Source: Planctomycetota bacterium
Lineage (GTDB): Bacteria > Planctomycetota > UBA8742 > UBA2392
Length of the DNA: 64,000 nt
Direction: 5' to 3'
Assembly: GCA_019636215.1 (NCBI GenBank)
Contig: JAHBXZ010000005.1
Span: 212,420 to 276,419 of the forward strand
Position numbers and translations under genes: made by a program. Below the pieces are notes generated by a model. That model searched no databases, was not told the origin of the DNA, and saw nothing but the letters and a program-made list of their open reading frames with translations. Shown here piece after piece: positions 51,501-58,652 of this stretch (within the stretch, counting starts at the first letter, position 1; each line of letters opens with the position of its first letter).

Positions 51501-51940
51501 TGAAGATCAACAAGACCCAGCCCGACGGCACGGTGAAAGAAGTGACCGAAAGGCGCCTTGATTACGACCGCATCCCGCTGGAGTACGGCGCGAAGCTGGT
51601 CAGCGGCGACATCATCGAAGTTGAACTTGGCATCACCGCCGACAACGACTACGAGTACCTGGCCTTTGAAGACTACAAGCCCGCCGGTTGCGAGCCTGTG
51701 GCCTTGCGCAGCGGCCAGGGCTTCGCCGGCGGCCTGTGCCAGAATGTGGAGTTGCGTGACGACCGCGTGGCTTTCTTTGTCAGCTACATGCACCAGGGCT
51801 ACGCACGCCTGAAGTATCAGTTGCGTTGCGAGGTGCCGGGCACGTTCAGCGCCCTGCCCACACAGGGTGGCAGCATGTACGTGGCCGAAGTCCGTGCCAA
51901 CAGCGAAGAATGGAAGTGCACGATCAGTGACAGGAAGTAG
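45584..51940 (+). CDS. Giant thioester-containing alpha-2-macroglobulin family protein
   Basis: A 2118-residue envelope protein that would trap proteases. ATG 45584 has GGAG upstream and opens a signal/anchor helix (residues 8-30); there is no lipobox. Residues 40-290 are TPR-like (AEKSYRKAYEAYEAYLKDTP). Macroglobulin (MG) domains follow, with YRPGDTVFGKIIMRQRDGG and YLPGDKGVFTITAKDKFG. A long Gly/Ala/Glu-rich, protease-sensitive-looking segment (about 1270-1370) is in the place of the bait region. The A2M domain has VTFPDNLTDWRIALRG. The thioester motif GCVEQ is intact at about 1598-1602 (PYGCVEQTMSRF). The C-terminal domains end in a receptor-like beta region. Bacterial A2Ms often pair with PBP1C; none is adjacent. 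Confidence 0.95.
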   Translation: MSLSFKRKSLFGGLAAALVIGLATVLVGVTMAEDKPDMLAEGDKQFAEKSYRKAYEAYEAYLKDTPGSTETFRVRLRMGHCQAQLRNFDKAEKDLIALADSEGLTDLQRARANYRLGHFFADRPHYYYENSKGERAWGQWIQDGQYRDVSRSDAESAKNRLVKSAEILVPLGRKAATEVGTKGAEAVALVEEAFNASLDAAAAWHSWQYHQPQKPLQVDYLDDNGQKQAYTIWYHPFEDRAEILKRHDEAAEIGVMLEAMAKSLLVQKRAFEPEIQKAIDAALGKGRNMAALATYRRGTFLVSLCQIDDWDMMQVLYHPKMEHFDPLAADNNPVPTFAKVWAEYQDTPYADDAQYMIGFLYQQVGRHAEAAKAYETLINAKNFENSTERISAQHNLQQIKAQRATVRTIAQADAIKEGKETRRWSNFSGWYWRRHVGTDRSVFKKDERLGLWIETRNAARYELRVRTFNLPGLLKDRRFLDAHAAGLPSIGDETLLPLIDGYIGEKVFNKEYATGDEGQHKFSQMQFELPERLPAGSYIIEIDTGGVIDRRLFSITEAQVVLQTYSATENLLLFVDSKTGAPIADSTVTYKRWKQWWDREVYRWRVDTSTYRTDAQGRVRIPTAGNSDWDGYLVFAENQGRHAFVQSSFPWWQRRGYNDYNRYDTRMFQTTDRPVYRPGDTVFGKIIMRQRDGGEWKNIAGGDFSLEIYNPKGEQKYKKLLRAGKFGAIEYELPLDKDAGLGAWYYYLRTATGNWLGSGNFQVEEYKKPEFEVSVSPPEKPVKLGEAVSATIKAEYYFGGPAAGADVTYKVFRDFYFHSVYFPRRFDWLYNWNTPLYYGTPDQQFHRNSASELVLEGSGKLSESGELVIEWNTQKALADWAEFDHQFRVEAQVTDASRRTISGQGSVRALRRAFFAFVDNKLGYYRVSDFADVEVRTVTADDKPVQAKGQLEIHKVTFAERTDEKTGMPRVDEHKTLISTMDMSTDERGLASWREKLKEAGTFELVFRTKDEWGSEIAGSTRILVKADTWMPGSFRFGTLSLVAQQRVYTQGEKAKVLLASDFRDAWMLVSVMAGTEVVSQSFVNMQEVQGQLEIELTINRSHVPNFHINVMTVRDGEINTSTLEMFVPPDDQFLDVQVTTDKPWYLPGDKGVFTITAKDKFGKPAMAEFAMTVFDRSITYIMPDRIPNIMKHFYGDRRGYNLNYINSYHTQVGPRQWDKQKYEAFRYYGAPLGWGVNNWLEWERNSFDFDNPASKSDRFKAGFDGDAKKLERESNSAGKPGGQAGAQGLGGGGGSFRRNRGDGPMDSAKEAMDSQDEGGAPAPAARAMEKKALKDDGGESDKNEFGELAKQAEQEGNAVPRLRSNFKDSAFYSHSVTTGPDGTATVEVTFPDNLTDWRIALRGITQAAQVGETFTSVKVTKQLILRDQGPRFFVEGDVVTLSGIIMNRYAQDVAVDAKLTLNPLDSATKEEARLFCGYELFPETPDSRSITVKANSEVRVDWMVRMTRSGLFRIRMAALSALESDATQKDFNCKVRGAELYQAVNAVIKDGETSQSFEVTLPEKLDPEQTKLDLMLSPSVAALAMDAIPYLLEFPYGCVEQTMSRFLPAVVVRKTLSDAGISLEDIGQRRAQLAYDGTNPQAAYWYKHNPVFSTATMNAIIEAGLKRLAIMQQGDGGWGWWQYGNSDTYMSAYVVYGLQTAKNAGVAFDTSMLDRGVNFLSAQARREKDLHRAAYIAWTLSFAGKADKELLDKVYDRRDDLTHLSRSMICMAQWLAGDKERARILVSNIEDYRKEDTKLGTVWWDGGKQYWWWYNDKIETNAFVMQAITMVDPGNKFLDQHVRWLAQNRKGSRWNSTKDTSHAVQALMGFAKARGELSRTFSVSVKMDGKTIKTWEVTPQNVFALQTNLRLDGSQLTPGKHLFTIERTGGEGKVYFSSFCSYFSKEDKLPATGNEIHIERKYVKLVEKTVEVKINKTQPDGTVKEVTERRLDYDRIPLEYGAKLVSGDIIEVELGITADNDYEYLAFEDYKPAGCEPVALRSGQGFAGGLCQNVELRDDRVAFFVSYMHQGYARLKYQLRCEVPGTFSALPTQGGSMYVAEVRANSEEWKCTISDRK

Positions 51941-51957
51941 CACCAGCCGGAAACAGC

Positions 51958-51983
51958 ACAGCCCCCGGGAGACCGGGGGCTGT
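51958..51983 (+). terminator. Rho-independent terminator after the alpha-2-macroglobulin gene
   Basis: Eleven-pair stem ACAGCCCCCGG / CCGGGGGCTGT (outer pair weakly placed) with a GAGA loop, followed by TTGCTTGG. It lies between two convergent genes. Confidence 0.8.
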
Positions 51984-51998
51984 TTGCTTGGGCGCGAC

Positions 51999-53114
51999 TT
52001 ACGGCTTGGGCAAACTGTAAACGTCGCCGACCGCGCGATACTGCGGGCCGCGATCTATACCGCCCACGTTCTCCCACAGGCCGGCCTCCAGCACGCGCCA
52101 CTTGCCGTCAACCTGCTTCAGTGTGGCCTGTACGGCGGGCTGCCAGCGGCTGATCGGTTTGAACTTCACAACCTTCAAGCCGCCTTCGGCATCCGTTACC
52201 GAGTCCACTTCCACCTTGGGCGCAGGTTCGTCTTCCTCGCCGCGCTTTTCCTGGACCTCGGCTTCAAGCTTCGCGGCCTCAACGTAGGCGGCGGTAAAAA
52301 GGGGCTCCACGGCGCTGACCCAGGATGGCAACGCGACTTTGGCCAGCCGGTGCGACAGGGCTTCCTGCCTTGCAATCAGCGAACTGTACAGTGACAGGGC
52401 CGCCTTCTCGGGAGTGTCCTGAACCAGTGCGGCCGCCGCCGGCGGCGCCTTCTGGTTCACCATCATGTACATGAAGCCCAGCATGCCTGTCTCCGACTTC
52501 CACACCCAGGTCTCGGCCTCGGCGCCCCAATCCTGCTGATAACGCTCGACCTTGCCGATCTGCCACTTGCCGTCTGCGCCGCGAACGCAGGTGAACCGCA
52601 GTTTGGTTTCCCAGGCACTTTCATTCACCTTGCCATCTTTGCCCGGAACCTTGTTCACCACTTTCTGCAGGGTCTCCACCGTGACTGTGTTGTCGTCCAC
52701 CTTGGCTTCGGCAGTGACCTGCGTGGCCGGGGCTGTGCGGTCGCGGGCCGAGTCCGCGGCGTCTTTCTCTGCACGGGCCTTGCCAAGCGCGTCGCGGGCT
52801 TCCTTGGCCAGCAGTGCTTCTTCGTCCGTTGCCAGCGACTTCTGCAGCGCTTTCTGCCAGGTCTGGCGGATGGCACCATCGGCCTTGCGGGTGGAATCTC
52901 GCCCGTCGCTGAAACCCAGGTAGGCCTCCACCACACCGCGCGCGGTGGACTGGTCAACTTTCTGGTTCACTACCAGCGAGGCCTTGAAGGTCTCGGCGGT
53001 CTCGCCCTCGGCCTTCCATTCATAGGGTGACTTCTCTTCCGGCGCGCTCTGGGCCAGTGCCGCTGCACCGGCAAGCACCAGCAAAGCCGACATGGTGATT
53101 GCAATGGACTTCAT
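51999..53114 (-). CDS. Secreted protein of unknown function, two similar halves
   Basis: A 371-residue protein with a signal peptide (cleavage near ALAQ). The mature part starts with a helix-rich region (VEAYLGFSDGRDSTRKAD) and has two stretches ending alike: FTCVRGADGKWQIGKVERY and LKQVDGKWRVLEAGLW. Such DGKW.V strands are typical of NTF2-like or DUF4878-type folds, so it may be a pair of these. GGAGGAG precedes the ATG at 53114. It is convergent with the alpha-2-macroglobulin gene and divergent from the SPFH-propeller gene. Confidence 0.75.
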   Translation of the reverse strand: MKSIAITMSALLVLAGAAALAQSAPEEKSPYEWKAEGETAETFKASLVVNQKVDQSTARGVVEAYLGFSDGRDSTRKADGAIRQTWQKALQKSLATDEEALLAKEARDALGKARAEKDAADSARDRTAPATQVTAEAKVDDNTVTVETLQKVVNKVPGKDGKVNESAWETKLRFTCVRGADGKWQIGKVERYQQDWGAEAETWVWKSETGMLGFMYMMVNQKAPPAAAALVQDTPEKAALSLYSSLIARQEALSHRLAKVALPSWVSAVEPLFTAAYVEAAKLEAEVQEKRGEEDEPAPKVEVDSVTDAEGGLKVVKFKPISRWQPAVQATLKQVDGKWRVLEAGLWENVGGIDRGPQYRAVGDVYSLPKP

Positions 53115-53232
53115 GGGCTCCTCCTGCCCGGATCATGACAAGCCACGGTTTGCGGTGCCAAGTGAAACCTTGGCCGCTGGCATCGCAACCATCAGTGGCG
53201 CACAACGCCGCGACTGATAGGCTTTAACCAGC

Positions 53233-55737
53233 ATGGAAGAACTGGAAAGACAATATTCGCCTGAACAGCAGAAGCAGCGCGATTCCGTCGCGCCCTCCGC
53301 CAACACGGTTTACCTTCAGATCAAGAGCGAACAGGTCAAAGGACTGCTGGGCACAAAGTACGCCGTGCCCGCCGGCTTTGTCGGCGTTGTGAACGAAAAG
53401 GGCGGCCGGACCAAAGTGATGCTGCCCGGTGAAGAAGCCGGGGGCGACTTCACCATCCACCTGGTGCGCGACCGCGACGTGCGCATCCCGTTTTCGCAGA
53501 TCAAGGCGCTGACCAAAGACGGCTTCGATGCCGGCCTGAGTTTTGAGCTGGCGGTGACGCCCGACGTCACGCGGCGCGAGTCACTGGATGCGCTGATCGA
53601 GCGCGCCGGGCAGCAGCGCCGCCACCTGGACTGGCCGCTGCTGAAGGCCGAACTGCAGCCGCACATGACTTCGGCCGTCAAGCAGGCCCTGGAACAGTTT
53701 GACGCCGCTCAACTGCACGACCCCGCGCAGTCGGATGCCGTGCGCGACGCGATTCTGCGCCAGTGCGGGGCGCAGCTTTCGGCGCTGGGCATCGGCGAGG
53801 TTGAACTGGAGATCGCGCGCCTTCGCAGCGAGGGCTTTGAGCGCCAGCAGCAGGCCCTGGCAGAAAACGGCCAGAAGGTCGAAAAGGCCCGCGCCGAGCA
53901 GGAAGTGCAGACCGCGATTCTGCGCGACCAGCTGGGCCAGGAACTTTCGCGGCGCGACCTGGAAGACTTTCTGGCAAGCGCCCGCGAGGAAGGCCTGATC
54001 AAGGAACACGAACGCAAGAAAGTGGACATCAACCGCCAGAGTGAACTCGACAAACTGGAGGCCGAGTACCGCAAGCAGCAGCACAACCTCGAGGCCACCC
54101 TGCGCAAGCTGGTCATGGAGGACAAGCTTGAGCTCGACACGATGATGCTTGAGAAGCACATCGGCGTCGTGAAGAAGCTCAAGGAAGAACTCTCGGACGA
54201 CCGCGTCGAGGTGTATGTCAACCTGATCCAGGACGAAAAGCTCAAGGCCGAACTGCTGGAACGCCTGATTCACCGCACCATGACGCCGGAACAGCTGAAG
54301 GCCGTGGCCGAGATCGAGGCATACAAAGTAAAGCAGTTCGAGCTTTCCGTTTCGCGCCCGAGGCTGGAGCCACTGCGCGACACGCCCTCGCCGGACAAAA
54401 CCAGGGCTGGCGATTCCGTGCGCATTGCCTCGCCTGACACAGAAGCCAATCGGCGCGAGGCCCACCTGGAAGAAGACGCCGCCACCAAGGCCGCGCACCA
54501 GATGAACGAGGCCCTGGGTACATCATTGACCGAGGCCGTGGTGGAGGCCACCCGGCCCAGCGACGAGCTGGAAAAGACCCGCGAACAGGATTCCCCCACC
54601 GAGCCAATCGAGATTGCCGACGTTCAGGCGGCAACCGAGGCGGTGAAGCAGGCCGATGCACAGACCGAAACCGACGCGCTGCTGCTGGTGGCGTCCGGCC
54701 GGCGGGTCTACGCGATTGACCCGCTGGGACAACGCACCTTGCAGAACGCGCCGCTGGAGCTGAACTACGACGAAGGCCGCCTGGGCAGCCTGCGGTCCGT
54801 CCGCGTGGAAGGCAGCGGCGACGAACGCGTCGTGCTGGCAGGCGCGCGCAACGGCGTCTATGCAACCCTGGTGGCCCACCGCAAGGCAGCCCGCGAGTAC
54901 CCGATCGGGCCGGGCGTGGACGCGCGCACCGGCATCAATGCCGCAACCCTCTACCACGGCTATCTGTACGCCACCCACAGCGAGTTCGGGCTGCTGCGCT
55001 GGCCTTACCTGCAGCCCTTCAGCCCGGCCATGCAGGTAATGCCCGAGCTGATCAGCCAGTTCTCGACCACCCGCAGCCTGATGCGCTTCGGCGACCGGCT
55101 GCTGTTTGCCAACGGGCCGACGGTGCTGCTGCTGGAGGCCCAGAATGAGTCCGGGCACCAGTTGCGCGTTGCCGCGCGCTACAAGGGCACCCGCCACGAG
55201 GTCACGGCGCTGGCAACAGACGACAAGTACATCCTGATTGCCGACGCCGCGGGCGACGTGTACGTGTGGGACCCGCAGGCAAGCGATCCGCCGGTGCTGG
55301 CGTTCTATGCCGGGACGCCGGTCTCTGACCTTGCCGCCACGCAGCTTCGTGACGGTCGGCGCTCGCTGCTGGTCAGCATCAAACGCGCCGTGCTGCCCAT
55401 GCTGTTCCGCGACGGCAGCAACGCGCTGGAGTTCACGTCGCCAGAGCCCATCCGCGCCTGCGACACCCTGAACGACACGATTGTCGGCCTGGGCCGCGAC
55501 CGCATGCGGGTGTTTGCCTGGCGCGCCAACCGGCCCGAGTGGCCGGCATGGCAGTTCCAGTTCACGGAACCGGTGCTTGACCTGCGGCTGGTGCTGCCCG
55601 GCATGGTGGCCGCAAAGCCCGGCGTGAAGCCGGCCCAACCCGCGCCCGCAAAACCGCCGCGCACCAGGCCCACGCCGCCGCCGCAGACCCGCACCGAAAT
55701 CCGCGCCAGCCTCAAGCGCCCACCCGGGTATTCGTAA
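53233..55737 (+). CDS. SPFH-like, coiled-coil and beta-propeller fusion protein
   Basis: An 834-residue protein without signal peptide or membrane segment. Residues 25-200 resemble an SPFH/band-7 domain (YAVPAGFVGVVNEKGG, VRIPFSQIKALTKDGFDAG, then the helical AVKQALEQFDAAQLHDP). A long coiled coil with many Glu/Lys/Gln residues spans about 200-380. A disordered acidic linker (390-480) leads to a beta-propeller-like C-terminal half (490-790) with LLLVASGRRVYAIDPLG, HGYLYATHSEFGLLRWPYL and YILIADAAGDVYVWDP. SPFH proteins form large rings or shells; joined to a propeller this is an unusual layout. The end is basic and Pro-rich. The DUF309 gene begins six bases later. Confidence 0.75.
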   Translation: MEELERQYSPEQQKQRDSVAPSANTVYLQIKSEQVKGLLGTKYAVPAGFVGVVNEKGGRTKVMLPGEEAGGDFTIHLVRDRDVRIPFSQIKALTKDGFDAGLSFELAVTPDVTRRESLDALIERAGQQRRHLDWPLLKAELQPHMTSAVKQALEQFDAAQLHDPAQSDAVRDAILRQCGAQLSALGIGEVELEIARLRSEGFERQQQALAENGQKVEKARAEQEVQTAILRDQLGQELSRRDLEDFLASAREEGLIKEHERKKVDINRQSELDKLEAEYRKQQHNLEATLRKLVMEDKLELDTMMLEKHIGVVKKLKEELSDDRVEVYVNLIQDEKLKAELLERLIHRTMTPEQLKAVAEIEAYKVKQFELSVSRPRLEPLRDTPSPDKTRAGDSVRIASPDTEANRREAHLEEDAATKAAHQMNEALGTSLTEAVVEATRPSDELEKTREQDSPTEPIEIADVQAATEAVKQADAQTETDALLLVASGRRVYAIDPLGQRTLQNAPLELNYDEGRLGSLRSVRVEGSGDERVVLAGARNGVYATLVAHRKAAREYPIGPGVDARTGINAATLYHGYLYATHSEFGLLRWPYLQPFSPAMQVMPELISQFSTTRSLMRFGDRLLFANGPTVLLLEAQNESGHQLRVAARYKGTRHEVTALATDDKYILIADAAGDVYVWDPQASDPPVLAFYAGTPVSDLAATQLRDGRRSLLVSIKRAVLPMLFRDGSNALEFTSPEPIRACDTLNDTIVGLGRDRMRVFAWRANRPEWPAWQFQFTEPVLDLRLVLPGMVAAKPGVKPAQPAPAKPPRTRPTPPPQTRTEIRASLKRPPGYS

Positions 55738-55743
55738 CCTGAC

Positions 55744-56121
55744 ATGACCAACCCCGGACTCGCATTGCTGGATGATGACACGCTGTGGCAGTCCGCCACG
55801 GCTGCCTTTGCGGCGCGCGACTGGTACGACGTTCACGAGTTCCTGGAAGAACTCTGGCGCCGCGTTCCTGCCACTGAAAGGGACCCCGTGCAGGGTTTGC
55901 TGCAGGCCGCCGTGTGCCTTTACCACTTCGGCAACGGCAACTTTGCGGGGGCCCGCATCCTGGCCCGCGAGGCCGCCGACAGGCTGGCGCGATCACCCGC
56001 ACACTGGCGCGGGATTGACCTTGCGGGCTACCTGCAGCGGTTCCAGGAAGTAGCAGCGCCGCTGTGGCAGCCGGCGGCAGACCTCAAGCCATTGCAGCCC
56101 AACGAAGCACCAATGCTGTAA
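55744..56121 (+). CDS. DUF309 family protein
   Basis: A 125-residue helical protein. The DUF309 signature is clear: FAARDWYDVHEFLEELWRR followed by QGLLQAAVCLYHFGNGNFAGA. Family members are small soluble proteins, usually without known function, and length is normal. Start ATG 55744 lies six bases after the SPFH-propeller stop, so the two are probably co-transcribed, but no functional link is established. Confidence 0.9.
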   Translation: MTNPGLALLDDDTLWQSATAAFAARDWYDVHEFLEELWRRVPATERDPVQGLLQAAVCLYHFGNGNFAGARILAREAADRLARSPAHWRGIDLAGYLQRFQEVAAPLWQPAADLKPLQPNEAPML

Positions 56122-56221
56122 CGCTTGCTTACGCTTCGCGCCCCCTGCCGCGCCGCCGTTGTCATCCGCGCTCAACCGTGTTATCCGTGTTCGCCTTCCA
56201 TGCACCGAAAGGGACACCGCC

Positions 56222-57034
56222 ATGGCCGAGATTCCGCCTCCTGTTCAACCAATCGGCGTTGAACTCAAGCTGCGCAAGCTGGAGCTGCCGGCGTCCACCA
56301 TCCGGCTGTATGACGACTTCATCGGCAACCTGGAAAGCCGCATCAACAAGGGCGACGACCGCAGCGACATCTGCCGCGACGCCCTGGCGGAACTGTTCGG
56401 CAACCCTGCCGGTGCCACACTGTTGAACGCCCAGTTCGACCCGCGCAACGTGACGCTGGAAAGCGAGTATTACGGAGACTGCGACCCGGTGAAGTTTGCC
56501 GCCGTCAAGCCGCTGCTGTGGCTGTGGTACATGTTCGACCGCAGCCCCGCGGGCTTCAATCTGGAACTCGGGTTCCGTTTGCGCCGCATGCTGGCAAAGC
56601 ACGTCTTCAAGCGTGTGGGGGCCAACTTCAAGTGCTTCCCCTATGTTGAGTTCACGTTCGGCTACAACATGGAAGTCGGCGACAATGTCGTAGTGCACCG
56701 CTGGGTGCTGCTGGACGACCGCGCGGGCATTGTCCTGGGCGACAAGGCCAGCATCAGCGATTTCGTAAACGTCTACAGCCACACCCACGACATCAACCTT
56801 CAGCAGTTTGTCGACAACAAGGTCACGCGCATCGGCCCGAGATGCCGCCTGACGTACCACTCCACGGTGCTGGCGGGGGTGCAGATGGGAGAGAATTCCA
56901 TGCTTGGCGCCCACGGCCTGCTTACCCGCAACGCCCGCGAACACGCCGTGTACGTCGGCATCCCCGCCAAGAAAGTGAAAGAGAAAGACCGCGACCTCGC
57001 CGTACCGGTGAAACACCCGGATCAGAGGATGTAG
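56222..57034 (+). CDS. Left-handed beta-helix acyltransferase
   Basis: A 270-residue protein. ATG 56222 is preceded by GAAAGGGACACC. The C-terminal half is a hexapeptide-repeat beta-helix: FGYNMEVGDNVVVHRWVLLD, GIVLGDKASISDFVNVYSHT, GPRCRLTYHSTVLAGVQMGE and NSMLGAHGLLTRN, closing with VYVGIPAKKVK as in LacA/CysE/NodL-type O-acetyltransferases. The His in YSHTHD is in the place of the usual catalytic base. The N-terminal 120 residues are helical and extend beyond the usual enzyme. It probably acetylates a sugar or similar acceptor. A heptad-type repeat fills the spacer to the next gene. Confidence 0.85.
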   Translation: MAEIPPPVQPIGVELKLRKLELPASTIRLYDDFIGNLESRINKGDDRSDICRDALAELFGNPAGATLLNAQFDPRNVTLESEYYGDCDPVKFAAVKPLLWLWYMFDRSPAGFNLELGFRLRRMLAKHVFKRVGANFKCFPYVEFTFGYNMEVGDNVVVHRWVLLDDRAGIVLGDKASISDFVNVYSHTHDINLQQFVDNKVTRIGPRCRLTYHSTVLAGVQMGENSMLGAHGLLTRNAREHAVYVGIPAKKVKEKDRDLAVPVKHPDQRM

Positions 57035-57140
57035 ACGGACAGTGCGAAGTGCGAAGTCTGAAGTTCGGAGTCAGATGCGACACTGAGTATCGGCTGTAGC
57101 AGTTGACTTCGAACTCCGAACACAGAACTCCAGACTGTCG
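57035..57140. repeat. Heptad-type repeat, arranged as an inverted pair
   Basis: GAAGTGC-GAAGTCT-GAAGTTC-GGAGTC units near 57042-57072 are opposed by their reverse complement near 57104-57137 (ACTTCGAACTCCGAAC and AACTCCAGACT). It lies between convergent genes. Confidence 0.6.
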
Positions 57141-58562
57141 TTATCCCCCATACGCCTTCTTCACGTACGTCTCCAGTTGCGCCAGCAGCTTGGGATTCTT
57201 GCCCGCCACCTTCTGCAGCTCGCGGCTGATCTGCACAATCGGCTCAAACGAGGCCCCGGCGGCCCGCCGCGAAGGCACGGGCAGCACTCCCAACTGTTCA
57301 ATCGTGATTCGGCCCTCGGCCCGCAGGCGGCCTTCACGGAAACTGTCCCGGTACAGGCGCGCAAAGTACTCGCTGTTGAAGATGGCAATCAGGTAATCGT
57401 CGTCGTAAGCCTCGCCACCCAGGCAGCCGATCAGGTCATCACGAAACAGTGCCGCCGGGCTGTGTCTTGCGGCAATCACGCGCGTGGCCTCGCGCCGGAT
57501 CAGGATCCGGACCTGCTTGAACAGCGCCGGCGAAGAAAGCTTGGCATAAAAGCCGGTGATCTTCGGAACCTTCCCGCGCAGAAAGAACCTTGGCTTGCGC
57601 ACGGCATAGGCAATCACGTCGCTGGCGTCGCGCACCGGCAGGTCGCCGGGGCCGGGCTTATCCGTGAACAGCAGTTGCGCGGAGTTCCCCGGGTTGATGC
57701 CGATCTCGCAGAACGAACCGGCAGGCAGCGGCGCGTGCTTCATGATGCTGCTTTGGTAAAGCTGCTGGTTCTCGTCCTGGCGGGCCTTCCAGGGCTCGCC
57801 CGAAATGTCGCCCTTGCCGGCCGTGAACACAAACAACCCTGGGTCATCGCCGCCGCCCGGAATTGCCCCGGGTTCCAGCTGCAGGATCTGCTCCGGGGCC
57901 AGCAAGTTCGCCAGCGCGCGGCGCAGGCCCGCGTAATCCGGCACGTCCGCCACGCGATACGGCAGCAGCATGCCCACGCGGCCGGCGTTGCGCCGAACCA
58001 GCCTGCCCGCAAGTTCCGCAAACGCCCCGTGCAACGACGGCAGGCTGGCAAAGCTGCCAAAGCGCCGCGCGAACCAAGCCCGCTTGTCGGGCGGCATGCC
58101 CTGCGAGTTCGCCCCGCGCAGCTCGCGAAAGGGCGGGCACAGCAGCAGGGCATCGGCAATCTCGCGGTCGTCGTTCATCAACGCGTCTGTCGTGACCAGC
58201 TTGAACTTCGGCTGAATCTTCAGGATCTGCGCGGCCACGCCGAACACCCGGTGCGCGCCGTCATTCAGTTCGCGGGCGACATCCCAGCCCTGCATGCGGT
58301 TGGTCAGCAGGTGCGGCACCCAGTCAGGCCGCTGCACCGTGGCCCATTCCAGCGCCGCCAGCAGCAGCGAACTCAGGCCGCTGCAAGGGTCAAGCAGCAT
58401 CGGGCAGGTGCCCTTGGGGAACTTGCCCAGAGTTTCATGGGCCATGCGCAGGGCCAGCGCGCGCGGGGTGAACGCAACACCCAGGGCCTCGCGCACTTTG
58501 GGTGGCAGGCTGCGGGCAAGCTTGTCATGTTCCGCCCAGGCGGGCGCAAGGGAAACAGCCAT
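57141..58562 (-). CDS. N6-adenine methylase-like protein with altered catalytic motif
   Basis: A 473-residue protein with the layout of type I/IIG adenine methyltransferases. AFTPRALALRMAHETL is the pre-motif helix and LLDPCSGLSSLLLAAL the SAM-binding motif I (DPxxGxxxxL). Motif IV should read NPPY/F; here it is CPPF (LLLCPPFRELRG, Cys142). A later region (PAALFRDDLIGCLGGEAYDDDYLIAIFNSEYFAR, given in parts: LIAIFNSEYFARLYRD and LRAEGRITIEQLGVLPVP) resembles the TaqI-like target-recognition part, which usually reads LLALLNS and L..LPIP. So fold and recognition part seem kept while the catalytic Asn is gone. No restriction gene is adjacent. It may be a non-catalytic DNA-binding relative or have changed chemistry. 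Confidence 0.8.
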   Translation of the reverse strand: MAVSLAPAWAEHDKLARSLPPKVREALGVAFTPRALALRMAHETLGKFPKGTCPMLLDPCSGLSSLLLAALEWATVQRPDWVPHLLTNRMQGWDVARELNDGAHRVFGVAAQILKIQPKFKLVTTDALMNDDREIADALLLCPPFRELRGANSQGMPPDKRAWFARRFGSFASLPSLHGAFAELAGRLVRRNAGRVGMLLPYRVADVPDYAGLRRALANLLAPEQILQLEPGAIPGGGDDPGLFVFTAGKGDISGEPWKARQDENQQLYQSSIMKHAPLPAGSFCEIGINPGNSAQLLFTDKPGPGDLPVRDASDVIAYAVRKPRFFLRGKVPKITGFYAKLSSPALFKQVRILIRREATRVIAARHSPAALFRDDLIGCLGGEAYDDDYLIAIFNSEYFARLYRDSFREGRLRAEGRITIEQLGVLPVPSRRAAGASFEPIVQISRELQKVAGKNPKLLAQLETYVKKAYGG

Positions 58563-58652
58563 GGCCTGACGTTACCCGCGTTGTCTCGACGTGCCAACCT
58601 TGTCCGTGCCACACGCTGCCGACTGCACACCGGGTGTGCGAATGTGCCGGGA

